A DNA stretch of 64,000 bases from Lamellibrachia satsuma (GCA_033239005.1 BSQZ01000001.1:7695500-7759499), one strand, 5' to 3'; positions 1 through 12,435 are shown, counted from the stretch's first letter. Numbers and translations: made by a program. The notes: a model not told the origin generated them from the letters alone.

Positions 1-764
1 CACAGTGGCCATCAGGCAGGGTGTACTCATATTTTGTAAACCGGGGGACTTCCTGGCAGAAATGCAGGGGTGTCATGCATTGAAGCAATTTGTGCGAAAA
101 GGAGGTATGTCATTATCACGAATTTCACACACCAGGAGTCTTAGTGGGTCTGTCATTTGCTGTGAATACAAAAATTGTAGGATAAATTTTCAATGTAGAC
201 GCAAGAACGTTATAATGGTCGTCTATGGGAAAAGTGACTGTGGTCCGTACCCAAATACAAGAACAGTCGCAACTCATTGACAGGGACCGTGCCGTCGTCA
301 ACGAGACAGACGTAGTGAAACACCGTGGCGTCGATAACTACGTCCTGGAATTGACGAAACTTTGTATTTAGATGTTGCCAAACGTATTTCTGCTCGTCTC
401 ACCTGACACGAAGATCGCGGTCAACAGAAATGCTGCGGTCTTCATGTTGTCGCCTCCCGTCAGACCCCGTCCTACGATAACCTGAGCGTTGTCTCAACTC
501 GTGGCTTCTAATATATCGTTCGATGTCAGTCAGTGACACGGTCGTCATGTGATGGGTTCTTATCATATCCAGTAGGCCTAAGATAGTAGGCCTAAGACGA
601 TGTCGCGAAGAACTGATAAGCTGTTATCGTTGCTTTATTACTGCACATGTGTCAACTAATAGGTTTATTTACGGAATTTATTTTTTAAGCAAAATTAAAA
701 CCGATAATGTATATTTTAAATAATTTTTTTCAAAAAGTAAACTTTTCCGGAGAAAATGCAACGT
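1..764. other. Non-coding stretch, no gene recognised
   Basis: No credible gene. A segment near 457-486 (CCCGTCAGACCCCGTCCTAC onward) recurs with one mismatch near 1808-1837, at the truncation point of the LINE reverse transcriptase fragment. Short direct repeats of 'AGTAGGCCTAAGA' occur at about 570-600. Confidence 0.5.
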
Positions 765-781
765 TTTACAGCGGTATCCAG

Positions 782-928
782 AGTGGCGTAATTGGGGGGG
801 GGCGGCTAGTGGGCCATGCCTCCCCTTTGGCTAATTTTTTTTCACGTATTTTCCGTTGCGCCGCTACATGGTAGCATAGTGACAAGGCTTGCCCTCCTTG
901 GACTTTGCGGGATGATAGATACGCCACT
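782..928. mobile_element. Short MITE-like repeat with AGTGGCGTA termini
   Basis: It starts with AGTGGCGTA (782-790), has a G-run just inside, and ends with the inverted copy TACGCCACT (920-928). Many animal DNA-transposon derivatives begin CAGTGGCGTAx followed by a G-run. The superfamily and target duplication are not resolved. Confidence 0.4.
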
Positions 929-1150
929 GCCAGTAGGGGAAGGTGGGGCATGTCCGCGCACGTAATGTATAATACCTTATGATACCAGTTGATTCGTCCA
1001 TGATCAGATCTTCAGAATCAAATATTTTTATATCATAATTTCCGGTTCCATTAGTTATTGTTTAAGGAGATTCATAGTCGTATATTATTGCCTGGGCAGA
1101 CCAGAATTTGTATAGTTTATTTTTAAATGAGTTAATTGATCTAGCTTGTA

Positions 1151-1830
1151 TTACAGAGTTTGGGAGACTATTCCATGGTTCAGCCACTCTAAGAGGAATG
1201 CATTTTTTCTTAAATTAATTTTTGCTCCTTGGGTAAATATTTTAAGGGAGTGTCCTCTATTTCCTGATCTTAGTGTCACAGCCTCCAATTTCGTGAGGTT
1301 TGGTGCAGATTCATTATCGTATAGTTCGTGCATTATTTTATAGACTTCTATCATATCTCCTCTTAGCCTTCGGTATGCTAATGTGGGTAGCTTCAGTAAT
1401 TTTAGTCTTTCTATATATGATAAATCCCTCATACCAGGAAGTTGTTTTGTGGCCCTTCTCTGGACGTTTTCTATTGCTATTTTATGTTTTATCTTATATG
1501 GATGCCATACTGCTACGGCATATTCTAGATGAGATCTAACCATTGTCTTATATAGTGGCAAAAAAGTGTGTGTGTCTAGGAATTGGAAGGTTCTTCGGAT
1601 TATTTTTGTCATTTTGGTTGCTTTATTTACCACTTGGTTTATGTGATCATCAAATGACAATTTTGAATCGATAATTACACCTAAGTCAGCTTGCTTATCT
1701 ATGGCTCTAAATATCTTAATGTCATCAGCGAACAGAAATGTATTGGATTTAGTTAACTCTGGCAGGTCGTTTACATATAGAACAAACAATAAAGGTCCTA
1801 GAACAGATCCCGTCAGACCTCGTCCTACGA
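1151..1830 (-). pseudogene. Truncated non-LTR retrotransposon reverse transcriptase (CR1/Jockey-like)
   Basis: A minus-strand relic of a LINE reverse transcriptase. It begins abruptly at GSVLGPLLF (the usual GVPQGSVLGP motif lacks its first residues), continues with the catalytic FADD (1722-1733), then jumps from FRAID to DLGVIIDSKLSFDDHI. Roughly 60 residues normally between these are missing, so it is internally deleted as well as 5'-truncated. The downstream part LYKTMVRSHLEYAVAVWHP, the RDLSYIERLK block and the C-terminal region are typical of this group. It is dead: no endonuclease domain and the fingers are absent. Confidence 0.85.
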
Positions 1831-2874
1831 TAACCTGATGTGCCATGTTAATCTGTATATTTAGTAGTTTACAACTACCACTTATCAAACTTCAATTCCG
1901 CTAAAGAAAACGTGTATTTTGTTAATGTATATTCATCACTGCTGTACGGATATGCCCTAGGATACTGGGGCATGTCCGCACAGGTACGTGTGAACACACG
2001 TCGTGTATTCCTTTGATGCAGGACAGAATACGAACTGCAATGGTAAATGTCAGTCTGTAGAACATCATATAGCTTGTTAGGTATATTCATAAGTATTATT
2101 TGAGGGCAAATGCGCCCAAATAAATAGTATAAACATAACCAGCTGTAGTTTATGTAATAAAACGGCCTAAATCGTGAAGTGGTATTGCTCTGTCTCAACT
2201 ACAGCGCCGGAAGGCCACGAGACGAAGAGACCCAACAGGACAGAATAAAAACAGCACTATAATTATACACTTCAAGATGCGTTTACACTTAGCCTACATA
2301 AACTATCATGTAATAAATGTTACTGTCTTTGACACATCCCACCTCAGAATCCCACCTATTTTAGGCCAACCTCCCACCATTTTGGTGGATGGGGGAGGGG
2401 GATTTCAAGTATAGTTCATACCATCCTTGAGACAAATTCCACGTTTCATGGGTATGTATGTTTTCTGTGTACAACGCGTGTTAACACACAACACGCAGTT
2501 GGGGTATCAAATCACAATTACTGGATAATTAAGGGTGTGTATCTCGACATCTGAAAACGCGTTTTTATGATAAAGGGTACAAATTGAGAGGTCCCATTGA
2601 TCTGTGAATCAAATAATCTATATCACGGAACAGTGCATATGTTACACATTCAATGGTGTATATTTCAATGTACTCAACTTGAATAAGGTATATTTTTAAC
2701 ATGTCTTTAGAGAGGTTCAGTTACAGACATTATCAAGGATTGTATACTGTCAATGTTTTGAGTACCCCCTGGGTTTCTGTCACACCCCTCCATATTGAAA
2801 CATGGACGTAAAGCGTTTGTCATACATCACATAACGGACAATGCATCCGTAAATTAACGGGCAAACCAAATTAA

Positions 2875-2876
<2 letters not shown>

Positions 2877-2907
<31 letters not shown>
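2877..2907. repeat. (AT)n microsatellite
   Basis: About 15 AT dinucleotides. Confidence 0.95.
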
Positions 2908-2910
<3 letters not shown>

Positions 2911-3290
2911 TAATAACATCTACATCGTCCCGTCACGTTATGTAAATTAACTTACTGCACTGAGGCATATCCGCCCACGACTGGGGCATATCCGCACGAC
3001 CGGCAGGGGAAGACTGTCAATTTTCCCGCACTCTCCTTCCATGACGGTAACATTTATTTGTTCAACGACAATACTAATGACACACATTCCAAAAATGCAT
3101 GAACATACCAATATGTATATATTATTGGGAGTGTGAGTTACGTATCAATATATGTATAAAATGACATGAGATTATGCAAAAAACAACATTTTTAGTTAAT
3201 AATGTCTTACCGACACAAAGGAGTTCAATTCGAGGGTTAAAATGTTCGATGTATGAGTTAGATGTTACCGAAGAAGACGGTCAATAACGA

Positions 3291-3632
3291 GGTGTACGGA
3301 CATGCCTCTGTGTACGGACATGCCTCAGCGTACGGACATGTTACAGCGTGCGGACATGCCTCCGCGTGCGGACATGCCTCAGCGTGCGGACATGCCTCAG
3401 CGTGCGGACATGCCTCAACGGGCAGACATGCCTCAGCGTGCGGACATGCCTCAGCGTGCGGACATGTCTCAGCGTGCGGACATGCCTCAGCGTGCGGACA
3501 TGCCTCAGCGTGAAGACATGCCTCAGCGTGCAGACATGCCTCAGCGTGCGGACATGTCTCAGCGTGCGGACATGCCTCAGCGTGCGGACATGCCTCAGCG
3601 TGCGGACATGCATCAACGTGCGGACATGCACT
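3291..3632. repeat. 18-bp tandem array (GCCTCAGCGTGCGGACAT)
   Basis: About 19 copies of an 18-base unit with few substitutions. It is in frame in every reading frame, so all the ORFs over it are by-products. The unit read on the minus strand is GAGGCATGTCCGCACGCT, the same motif that occurs singly near 948, 1969, 2963 and 2982. Confidence 0.95.
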
Positions 3633-3715
3633 ACCTTCCCCTATTCATCAGCTGATCGTCAAGACTGGCCGCCGGAAGAAGCCAACTGTTCACAAATGCA
3701 GGTTTACGCCGACAA

Positions 3716-3718
<3 letters not shown>

Positions 3719-3762
<44 letters not shown>

Positions 3763-3764
3763 TT
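3719..3764. repeat. (CGTG)n microsatellite
   Basis: About 11 tetranucleotide units of CGTG. Confidence 0.95.
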
Positions 3765-3876
3765 CGTAATAACATTAGGCTTAGACTTAGTGATAATTTA
3801 CGCATCGTTGTTTTTTATTGATAAAGTTTGCCGCTAAAGGTCACAATGTCATGATATATAAATTAAAGCATAAACA

Positions 3877-3936
3877 ATGGCGGCAATGTTTCGCTTCAAC
3901 TGTCGTAACTTCGGCGAAGAATACAGTAGAGTAAAG
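3877..3936 (+). CDS. Possible first coding exon of an unidentified plus-strand gene
   Basis: An ATG in good context (ACAATGG, overlapping a YY1-like AATGGCGGC, often seen at housekeeping starts) opens 20 codons beginning MAAMFRFNCRNF. It ends at AAAG/GTAAGT, a near-perfect donor. The donor and the last ~18 exon bases are then repeated 11 times in 46-bp steps. I do not recognise the protein. A possible second exon follows TTGACAG at 4793, with an in-frame stop soon after, but this is speculative. The proposal rests on the start context, the donor and the array pattern only. Confidence 0.3.
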
Positions 3937-4424
3937 GTAAGTTTGTTACACAATGTGATCTGTAGAATACAGTAGAGTAAAGGTAAGTTTGTTACACAAT
4001 GTGATCTGTAGAATACAGTAGAGTAAAGGTAAGTTTGTTACACAATGTGATCTATAGAATACAGTAGAGTAAAGGTAAGTTTGTTACACAATGTGATCTG
4101 TAGAATACAGTAGAGTAAAGGTAAGTTTGTTACACAATGTGATCTGTAGAATACAGTAGAGTAAAGGTAAGTTTGTTACACAATGTGATCTATAGAATAC
4201 AGTAGAGTAAAGGTAAGTTTGTTACACAATGTGATCTGTAGAATACAGTAGAGTAAAGGTAAGTTTGTTAGACAATGTGATCTATAGAATACAGTAGAGT
4301 AAAGGTAAGTTTGTTAGACAATGTGATCTATAGAATACAGTAGAGTAAAGGTAAGTTTGTTAGACAATGTGATCTATAGAATACAGTAGAGTAAAGGTAA
4401 GTTTGTTAGACAATGTGATCTGTA
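3919..4424. repeat. 46-bp minisatellite, 11 copies, carrying AAAG/GTAAGT
   Basis: The unit begins GAATACAGTAGAGTAAAGGT and ends TGTGATCTGTA. Starts fall at exact 46-base spacing from 3919 to 4379. The last four copies share a TTAGACA variant where earlier ones have TTACACA, showing local homogenisation. Each unit carries a strong splice donor consensus. Confidence 0.96.
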
Positions 4425-6559
4425 GATTATAGCAACCTTTGCAGTCCTTAGAACTTCACATGTGTGCGATGTATCATACGCATAGCCACTTGTTACTATA
4501 TTATAGTTACTACTTGGGGCCTACAATTATATAAAAATAATACTCCTACTGTCTGGGTCTGGCGCCAAATTCGTTAGCTACCACCGTAGTAAATGGTATA
4601 TATAATATGTTATGATGTCTTCACCAAAACAAGAAGAAACAATCGTGCAATGATCTATTTTCTAAACCACTAACGGTTATTTATTTTATCAGTGAAATAA
4701 TGCACGAATAAAAATAACACCAAGTTAAATAAAATAAAAATCTTTAGCGATCCACTGTGCAAGTACGAAGTTGATCCCATGTTTTATGTTGACAGACTAT
4801 CCTACCGACTGGTTATGAGCACCATGGTACAGGGTACACTCGGTATGCTGTAATACTAAATGCCTGAAATTTAACCTTTTAATTGCTTAAATTGCTATTG
4901 AGTTGTCTGTGTGACATGGTATAACCTATGCCTATGATTAAAAGAGAACTTTTGTGTTTAAGAAACCTGGTGTGCTTCAATCATACAGTTGGGATTGAAA
5001 GCTTGTCATTACAACAAATAACCAACTTAGGTCAACACTAAATGTTATAGTAAGTGTGGTTACAACAACTAAAATAACATTGAATACACATATACTGTGT
5101 ATTAGTAATAGCATGTGAAACATTTTGCTATTAGACATGTTGTTTTTTTAAGCCAGAATCATTGATCTGTAAATTGTGATAAATTAAAAATAGTATCTTG
5201 GCCATAATCGGCGATTCTACTCTTTTTCGAGTTATGTACGTTTCGGGATTGGATTTATTTTACGTCTTATTGTAAATACCCGTCGACGGTCCCACTGCAA
5301 ACTGTTCATATTACAGGGGTGTGTGGGGTACGTTGTAGTTTTTATTTTTTGACATGCTTTGCATATTTTGGTCGAATACAGTACATGCTACATGTGTGTA
5401 GTGATACGTTAATAAGTGATGTGTTGTACGTGGAGTGTCTGAATATGTTATCCATGCATACTATAATTACTAATAAAGATGTTGCATTGTAACGGGCCTA
5501 TCTTTGCATTATGTCGTTGTTGAGCAACCCCTATATAAAATTGTTGAGCAACAACTTGGTTTTGGAGGCTGCATAACATTTTTGATTTGTAGTAATTTAA
5601 AGTCTTATTTCTTTGTTTGTGTTGTATTTACAATCCAAAGTATAAGCTTATATGCATATAAAAACCAGCAACATAACTACCAACTATAATTAACTTTTTA
5701 CAAGTACTAGTAACTTAATCTGGCATCTGACCCAGATATCATTGATCGTTTTTAGATCTTAATTGCAAAGATATAATTGCATAGGTTTTTTTAGCTTACA
5801 TGTAAATGTCTAGTTGCACCCTATTTAAATAAACTGGATCTACTATAAAAAATGTATTTCCCTTGTCCTTCCGCCATCACCGAGAGCCCGTCTCCAGCCC
5901 CCAAAACCAAGTTGGCAATTGTGGAGGACCTGTTGCCAGCAACGTGGATGCGAACATTTTTACTACGGTTATTTATTTTAAACAATTAATTATCATGCAC
6001 GCACACACGCACGCACGCACACACTCTATACATACCATGCGCGAAATGCATATCTGCTGTTGGTCATAATGCCAAACAAACGCCGTCTTTTCCATAAAAC
6101 TTGTTAGTAAACACACGAACGTGTTGAGCAAGCTGCCGTACCACACCATAGCACTGAAATCCGGGGGACATTCCTTACAGGCTTGTACGATTTGAACAAG
6201 GTTTTTTGGTATTACGGGATACGATCCACATCTGTGAATAAAATCATCAAAACACGTCCGGAGAACGACTCTAGCGGACATATCAGCTGTGCATAGTTAG
6301 CTGTGCCGAAGTCTTACTAGATCCTATCAATATATCTCAGTTTGCACAGCGAATTTCTTTTGGGCATGCGCTGAAAACAAGCGGACATAGATAATCACAA
6401 TATATATGGGTTGTTTTGTGGTGTTACGGATTTTTATTACCAGTCTTGCAGTCATACGACATCTCCAAATAAAGACTCCAACGAACTTCCTCAAATTGAC
6501 GTTTGGTGGGCTACTTCAATTTATCTACGGGAAACCGAAACTATTATAAAGTGGAAAAT
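4425..6559. other. Non-coding or unresolved stretch
   Basis: AT-rich, with no recognised gene. A GC-richer patch at 5868-5960 has one frame reading TESPSPAPKTKLAIVEDL but no clear splice sites. A minus-strand ORF (6281-5973) is unrecognised. A (CA/CG)-rich tract lies at 5998-6024. Confidence 0.4.
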
Positions 6560-8824
6560 ATGTTTGGAGTAAAAATAAGATTTATTTGCATTTTACCATT
6601 CACATGATTTTCTAAAAGCCTCAATTTCTCAAACTAAACAACTATTTGTAAATTTTAACACCAATTTATTACTGCAGAACAGAACAGGCAACTTTTCTTA
6701 CATCGATGGTACCAATATACAAATATCATTCAATATAACAACTTTATGTACATGCAAATGAAATGATGTCACAAAAATACGCAACATGCTCACGTTTCGG
6801 ATGACATTCAGTTTTCTGCTACGGAGACATACTTGGTAAAAAAATTCTCAGTCATACAACAGGAACACATGCACAGTATGTCATTCAGTACGGTGAGACA
6901 GGGCTAAATACAAGTAAAACTGTCCAGCAGAAGCTGTACTGAGATTTCGAGCTATGTTTTCGACTCGGTATTCTATTCTACTGTATCATAAACTGTCATT
7001 TCGACTGTCAGAATCTGCAAATACGATGGAAACGACAGACACGCATGAATTTCACTTGCTGCTATGCAATATTTTATCAATAAATACGCCTTCATTTAGC
7101 AGAGGTTTGTTAATAATGATTCAGCAAGGACATGCTATTATGAAAACAACACTTCAGCGTACAAACAGCTCGTATAAATGACATATTATGATGTGGCACT
7201 AACACGGATGCAGGAATAATGCTGTCTGCTAAAGAACAACATCAATTAACTGTACTTGAGACACTTATGCATGACAATAGTGAATATGGTTAGATTAGGC
7301 TTAAATTACGACAAAGACAAGCCATAGTGTAATGGCAGCATTGGACCACTACAGTAGTGTGTAGCAATCAGCAACACCCAACTAATATGGAATGTGTCGA
7401 ATAGCATTAACACAAGATCATAAACAGACCGCAATTGGCGGCAGGACAAACCAATGCAACAAAGTAACCTTACTACAACATTCACAGTTCCAACATACAC
7501 AAGAAAGCCTGAATAGATGTTTATGTACAATTACCATACAATTCACTACAACAGATTCAAACTACATGCATCATGCGTCTCATGTTACAGAACAGTTTAT
7601 AAACAATCTCAATGGTACTTATTGTGCAATGTCCAGTTTTCACTGGGGAAGCCCACTCAAAGCCTAATCCAACCAAAGATGGAATTCTGGCCCGACGACT
7701 GACTTTACAGTTAAAAGTGTGGCCCAATGGAGAATTCAAACAGCCCATTCTTACCTGGCACACATTTTGTCACAATCAGTCAATGTGATAAACAGTATAA
7801 TATACACCTCATTGGGTGACCTCAAGCACGTGACAACTGCCAGTCTGACACTTATATCAGCACATGTGTAATACTGGTATCTATCAATCACTGTAGCTGA
7901 ATCAATCTTCTACCTCAGACATTTGCATTCCTTCTCGAAATCACACTCAAAATCACACAAAGTGAACAAAATTCAGCGTACAATAGCCACGTTCGTGCAC
8001 ACCAATCATACATGACTCATTTACTTGTGACAATTCGATGGCAGTTCAGCGAATTACAGCAGTTCAACTGTTCCGCTGCTGTAATAAATGCAATGAAAGA
8101 CCAACAAGATATACCTGGTGTATGTCCAACAGCAATAATACTTTTGTACATGAGCAGCTGTTATAGCAGCAGTGACTGATGTGAAACAGACAAATCATAC
8201 CAATACAGCACACTTTACAGTGACTCCACCTATTAGCTGTTCCACAACTTCTGATCCAAATAAGCATACCTTTAACAAGACGGTTGTTTTGTTCAGTAAA
8301 CTGAATACTTACTTTTTATTCCGATTTGTTAAAGCCAAGACAATCTTCAATTTTGATATAACTGCACCTTTCACATGCAGAAATCAAGCAGCTTGACCAC
8401 CTGACCAACTGAACAATCATACGCTTCATCAGGCTAACATCAACAAAGGCAAGTTGCCACGTGACAACTGCAAGAAATGACAGTCACACAAATGCACATC
8501 TTGTTCCTGAGAGTTAACTAAAACGTCGCAAATCACAAGATGAATGGCCCTTCCGTGTATGCAAAACTATCACTGGGTAATTTCAATTGGATAAATATCT
8601 GCTTTTGACGGAATGGTTCTTGCACGCCGATGCAAAACACACACACCTTTGAGAGGAATACACACCAGTAACTGGGAATTAAGGAGGGTAAATTCGGGTG
8701 TAGCTTTCTGGAATGATCTATACGAACATCTGTGTACAATACTGCACATATATGTACAAAGAGCATAGCTGTAATAAGCTGTACAAGTTTGTATCGACTG
8801 TAGATGACGTTTACACAGAGACGA
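6560..8824 (-). other. Probable 3' UTR or downstream flank of the RhoGAP gene
   Basis: About 2.3 kb with no convincing coding region on either strand, no tandem array and no recognisable transposon. It is moderately AT-rich and directly follows the stop codon at 8825. Part of it should be 3' UTR; where transcription ends cannot be seen. Confidence 0.4.
8315..8320 (-). promoter_or_regulatory. Candidate poly(A) signal of the RhoGAP gene
   Basis: AATAAA on the minus strand about 505 bases after the stop codon. It is the nearest canonical signal I found downstream. Other AATAAA hexamers on this strand occur near 6573 and 6665, so the true 3' end is uncertain. Confidence 0.3.
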
Positions 8825-11800
8825 TTACAATGCGACACCACATGGTTTCGCCAAGTCAACAACCAACAGTCGCTTGTTGGGCATGCTACCACTGGGGGAG
8901 CCACCATTCTCGCTGTCCTGACTGCTGGAGCTGCCAGCGTGCGCCGACCGCCTCAGACTGGCTCGTTGCTCAAACTTCTCCGACAGCCCCCGCACACTCA
9001 CACTGACATCCTCCTTTGGTCCCTTGCGTCCACAGCCAACATCCGCACTTCCCGTCTTATCCTGACTTTCGTGGTGGCTTCCACTACTGCCAGTCTCAAA
9101 CAACTGCAAACGTTCCGAGAGAGTTTTCGGTCGTTCTGCTTCGGTCAGCAGACTTATGCGCTTCGTCTTTGGTGCCTTCTTTTCTTCTATGATTATCGTT
9201 TTTGGGACGGGCAGACAAACCACGCCCGTTGAGTTTGGCTCCACCTGTGTGCGGGATTTAGTGAGACTTCCGCAATTCTCTGAGTTGATGGACTCCCTGC
9301 TCCGTGCCTGTGGTACCACCGACCTACGGGATGGCTCTGACGGGCAGAATGAAGGCTTGAACACAACCTCTTCCTCTATAAAAATGTCACTGCCAGGGCT
9401 GCTAGTTGGGCATTCAATCTTTCTGGCTGTCTCCTTTGTCTTGTCGGCATCGGGTTTCCTCCAGCGATCAGACACCCTACAACTACGGGGCGCTGGCTCT
9501 GGCTTGACAGTGTCTACTGGTGTCGTTTCACGACGCCGTTCCAGACTTCTCTGATACTCTGGAACGTTTTTAGACTGCCCCTGTCCAACGGTTGGCCCGA
9601 CTTCCTTTTCTGCTGATGCCCGGGGAGATGCCACACAGTCACCCAACTGACGCACGCTGGCAGAACTCAACTCTTGAGATTCGAACTGTTTAAATCGTTG
9701 CTGAAACGACAGAGAAGACCTGCGGGCACATCGCGGTGGGGAACCAGTTCTTGTTTTCTCGCCACTGTACCTCGACTCTTCGTCTCGGCACGACCTTGTC
9801 GCATCAATGACACGAACCGATGACCAGTCGACATTCGCCCTCACATTGCCCGATGGTCGAACGAGCACCACTGGCGCCCTCTGTTGTTCATCTACTGTTT
9901 CATGCAGTGTTTCACAAGGTTTAATTTCTTTCTGTGGGGTCTGTCGTGTGCCGTCAGCAGCACTCTTGCTCTTCTCAAACTGTGACAGTAACTCACGCAC
10001 GCTCTTCTTTCTCTTCACACCACCAGATGGCGTATACTCATCTTTAGCGGATCGCATTGTAAAGCTCGCCTCTTCGCTATCCACAGTGGATGTGATTTCA
10101 GGGGAATGTCGCTTCTCGGCTTCAGTGTTATCTGAACTGTTTCTGTCGTCTTCTGTTGTGCGTTCGCCAAACCTACTACAGCCGATTTGACTTTGCATTG
10201 AATGCTTCATGCTAGATCCCCGTAAGGCATGGCTCAGGCCACCCACTGGCACAGGCTTCTTAACTTCGATGCTTTCTGTGGCAGGCGAAACTGTAGGGCT
10301 GACTGACCTGTTCGTGTATGGATCACCTGTGGTGCACGGATCACTTGTGGTGCACGGATCAGTGGTAGTGCATGGATCGTTTGTGGTGTACAGATCAGTA
10401 CTACATGGATCACAACTCTGGAATGTCCTGCTTTTTACATAGGTGTGAGCATTGTATTGTGGTGCTGCGTCACAGTCTGGGCCGGTTTCAGCAGCTACGT
10501 CACCCCAAGTGGTGTCCTGCGCTGATGGAAATGAAGGGGTTGTGACACGCCGAGCGGGTGGAAGCGGTGGGGTGGTGGCGCCACTGTACCTGACCGCCGG
10601 CGCCACCCGCGTGGCCTGCACCTGCTGCACGGCGCCTTCTGACAATTGGCCCACCGGCCGACGGATCACAATGTGTCCTCGTTCCGCCTGTGGTGACAGT
10701 GGTGTGGGTGGCGAACATGGTGCAGGCATTGATGGCATCGATTGGGCCACATACAGGTCATAGTAGCTCGGTGCCACCGGCAAGACATCGTCAGGTGGTG
10801 ATGAAGCATCTTGTTCCGTCTCGTCTGCTGTTTCGCTCTCTGCAGTCTCGTGCTGCCAGGGATCGACGTACTCGACGTCGTTGTCAGACAACTCAATCTG
10901 GTTGCCACCAGCATACAAGTAGCCATCCAGTATGTCCTGGGTGGTACTCACGTCCACGTCTGTCGCGCTGGCTGGTCTGTCTGATGCATGCTCACAGCCA
11001 ACTGCCGCCATGTGACATTCAATGTCACCCTCGCTGTGGCCACTTGACCCAACAGTTGGGACGTCATCTTCAATCGCCGAGCTCTCAGAAGAAACAGATG
11101 AAGCGCCATCTATGTGCAACTGAGGCGAGTCGTTGAGTCCTGGTGGTGAACTATGCAATGTGTCCTCGTGGAGCTGTACGGCAGCACGAATTTCCGAGTC
11201 GATGCTCGAAGAACTGCCATGCTGCTGACTGGTGGCACCACCTAGTGTCACAGAGGCGCCATCGCTGTCGCATGATTCTGCAGTCTCTGTGAGTGTATAC
11301 ATGCTGCCCCCTGCTGCCTCCTCTAATACGCTATCCAGTGACTTTGACATGTCACTCACCGACGTCATGTTGTCATCAGTCGACTTTGACGTGTCACTAA
11401 TACATGTGTCAACTGTCTCCAACATGTCACTAGTGACTGCGACACATGTAACGTACTCTGTCTGGTCTGTATCACGATCAGCTGACACGTCAGTTTGTGG
11501 CGTTGGCGTCAAGTCATCACTAGTGGCATCTACTGGAGAGCGACTGTAGTTATTTATGTGCTCTTTGTCACCGTGACACACGTCGACACTGTCACCACAG
11601 CTATGTTCAGTGGCTCCCTCTGCAGGGGTGTCAATGTCAGGTTGCACTTTAAAGAACGCTTCTTTCGTCTCTTCGCGACTCCGTTTTTCAAGACAGTTAA
11701 AAATATCTGCCGAGAAGTCATCATTGCATGATGGCGCTTCACGACGATCAAACTCCGACTCCGAGTCCGTGTTCGCCGCGCTGTTACCATGGAAGATGTC

Positions 11801-12435
11801 GTCAGGGAGACTCTCTTCGTAGTGCGCCAGTTCGCATGCAGCGCCCTCTACACCAGACATGTGCATATCGTCAGGTTGTGACGTTTGTACATCGTTCGGC
11901 AGTTCACCGCCACTGCCACCAGGGTTGCGTCCCTGCACACAGTCACTGCCCACAGTGTACGTTGAGTCCTGAATGTTAGTTGTGCCAAGGTTTTCATGCG
12001 CCCATGCGGACGACGGCCGCATCACATGGGCGTCGCCTGGCAAGCGCCGTGCAAACAAGTCTTTTGGCACATCGTAGATCATGTTGTCGTAGGAAGTTGG
12101 CCTGCCCGAGGGGGCGGCGGCGGAATGAGGAGCTGGGGATTGGAGCATCTTGGGAGCAAAGTTCTCCGGCAGACTGTGGCACTGATCCGGGACATCAGAC
12201 ACCTCAGCGGCAGCTGCAAGATCCATGTGGGAGCGGTTGGACGATGCTGACCTCCACTGCGACCTCGAGTCGATTGATGCACTGCGACTGTGCAGTTTCT
12301 CCTCCAGTTCGCACATGAAGTTCGTCTTGGGCACAGTCGTGTCACTCGCCATCACGATGGTCACGGCGGATGTGTCGTGACTGAAGACATTCGACGGGAA
12401 CGGTTCTCTTGGTGCAGGCTGCGTGAACACTTCCC
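8825..12435 (-). CDS. ARHGAP32-like: ARHGAP32-like terminal exon R (long disordered tail)
   Basis: 3611-base last exon, acceptor GTCTACAG/GGGAAG, ending at a TAA stop (8825-8827). It encodes about 1202 residues rich in Ser, Asp, Glu and Thr, with no folded domain. Visible motifs are a class II SH3 ligand TPPLPPARR (about 10550-10580), a run of DPCTT units (about 10315-10425), and four basic/Ser-flanked motifs ending in an aromatic-Glu pair: VRELLSQFE, FQQRFKQFE, LSERLQLFE and VRGLSEKFE (between about 8957 and 10018). The C-terminus is GVAL, which fits a class II PDZ ligand pattern. Vertebrate members also keep the tail in one large last exon with proline-rich SH3 ligands. The several plus-strand ORFs over it are shadows. 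Confidence 0.93.

Larger units (their letters stand above)
934..3652. mobile_element. Candidate composite element bounded by inverted TAGGGGAAGGT ends
   Basis: TAGGGGAAGGTGGGGCATGT at about 934 is matched in inverted orientation at about 3633-3652 (ACTACCTTCCCCTA preceded by GCGGACATGC). Internal copies of GGGGCATGTCCGC or GGGGCATATCCGC lie near 1969, 2963 and 2982. This suggests a 2.7-kb element with subterminal repeats, into which the LINE fragment was inserted. No target duplication or transposase was identified. Confidence 0.3.

Noticed and set aside
3262..3821. Several 80-157-codon ORFs of repeated HASACG, RADMPQ or VRTCLS
   Set aside because: By-products of the 18-bp array in all frames.
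3851..3861. TATA-like ATATATAAAT just upstream of the 3877 ATG
   Set aside because: Only about 20 bases from the ATG, which would place transcription start at or after the start codon; AT-rich sequence of this kind is common here.
5973..6281. 102-codon minus-strand ORF (MSARVVLRTCFDDF...)
   Set aside because: No recognised domain and no clear splice sites; the 3' part runs into a CA/CG-rich tract. It cannot be told from chance.
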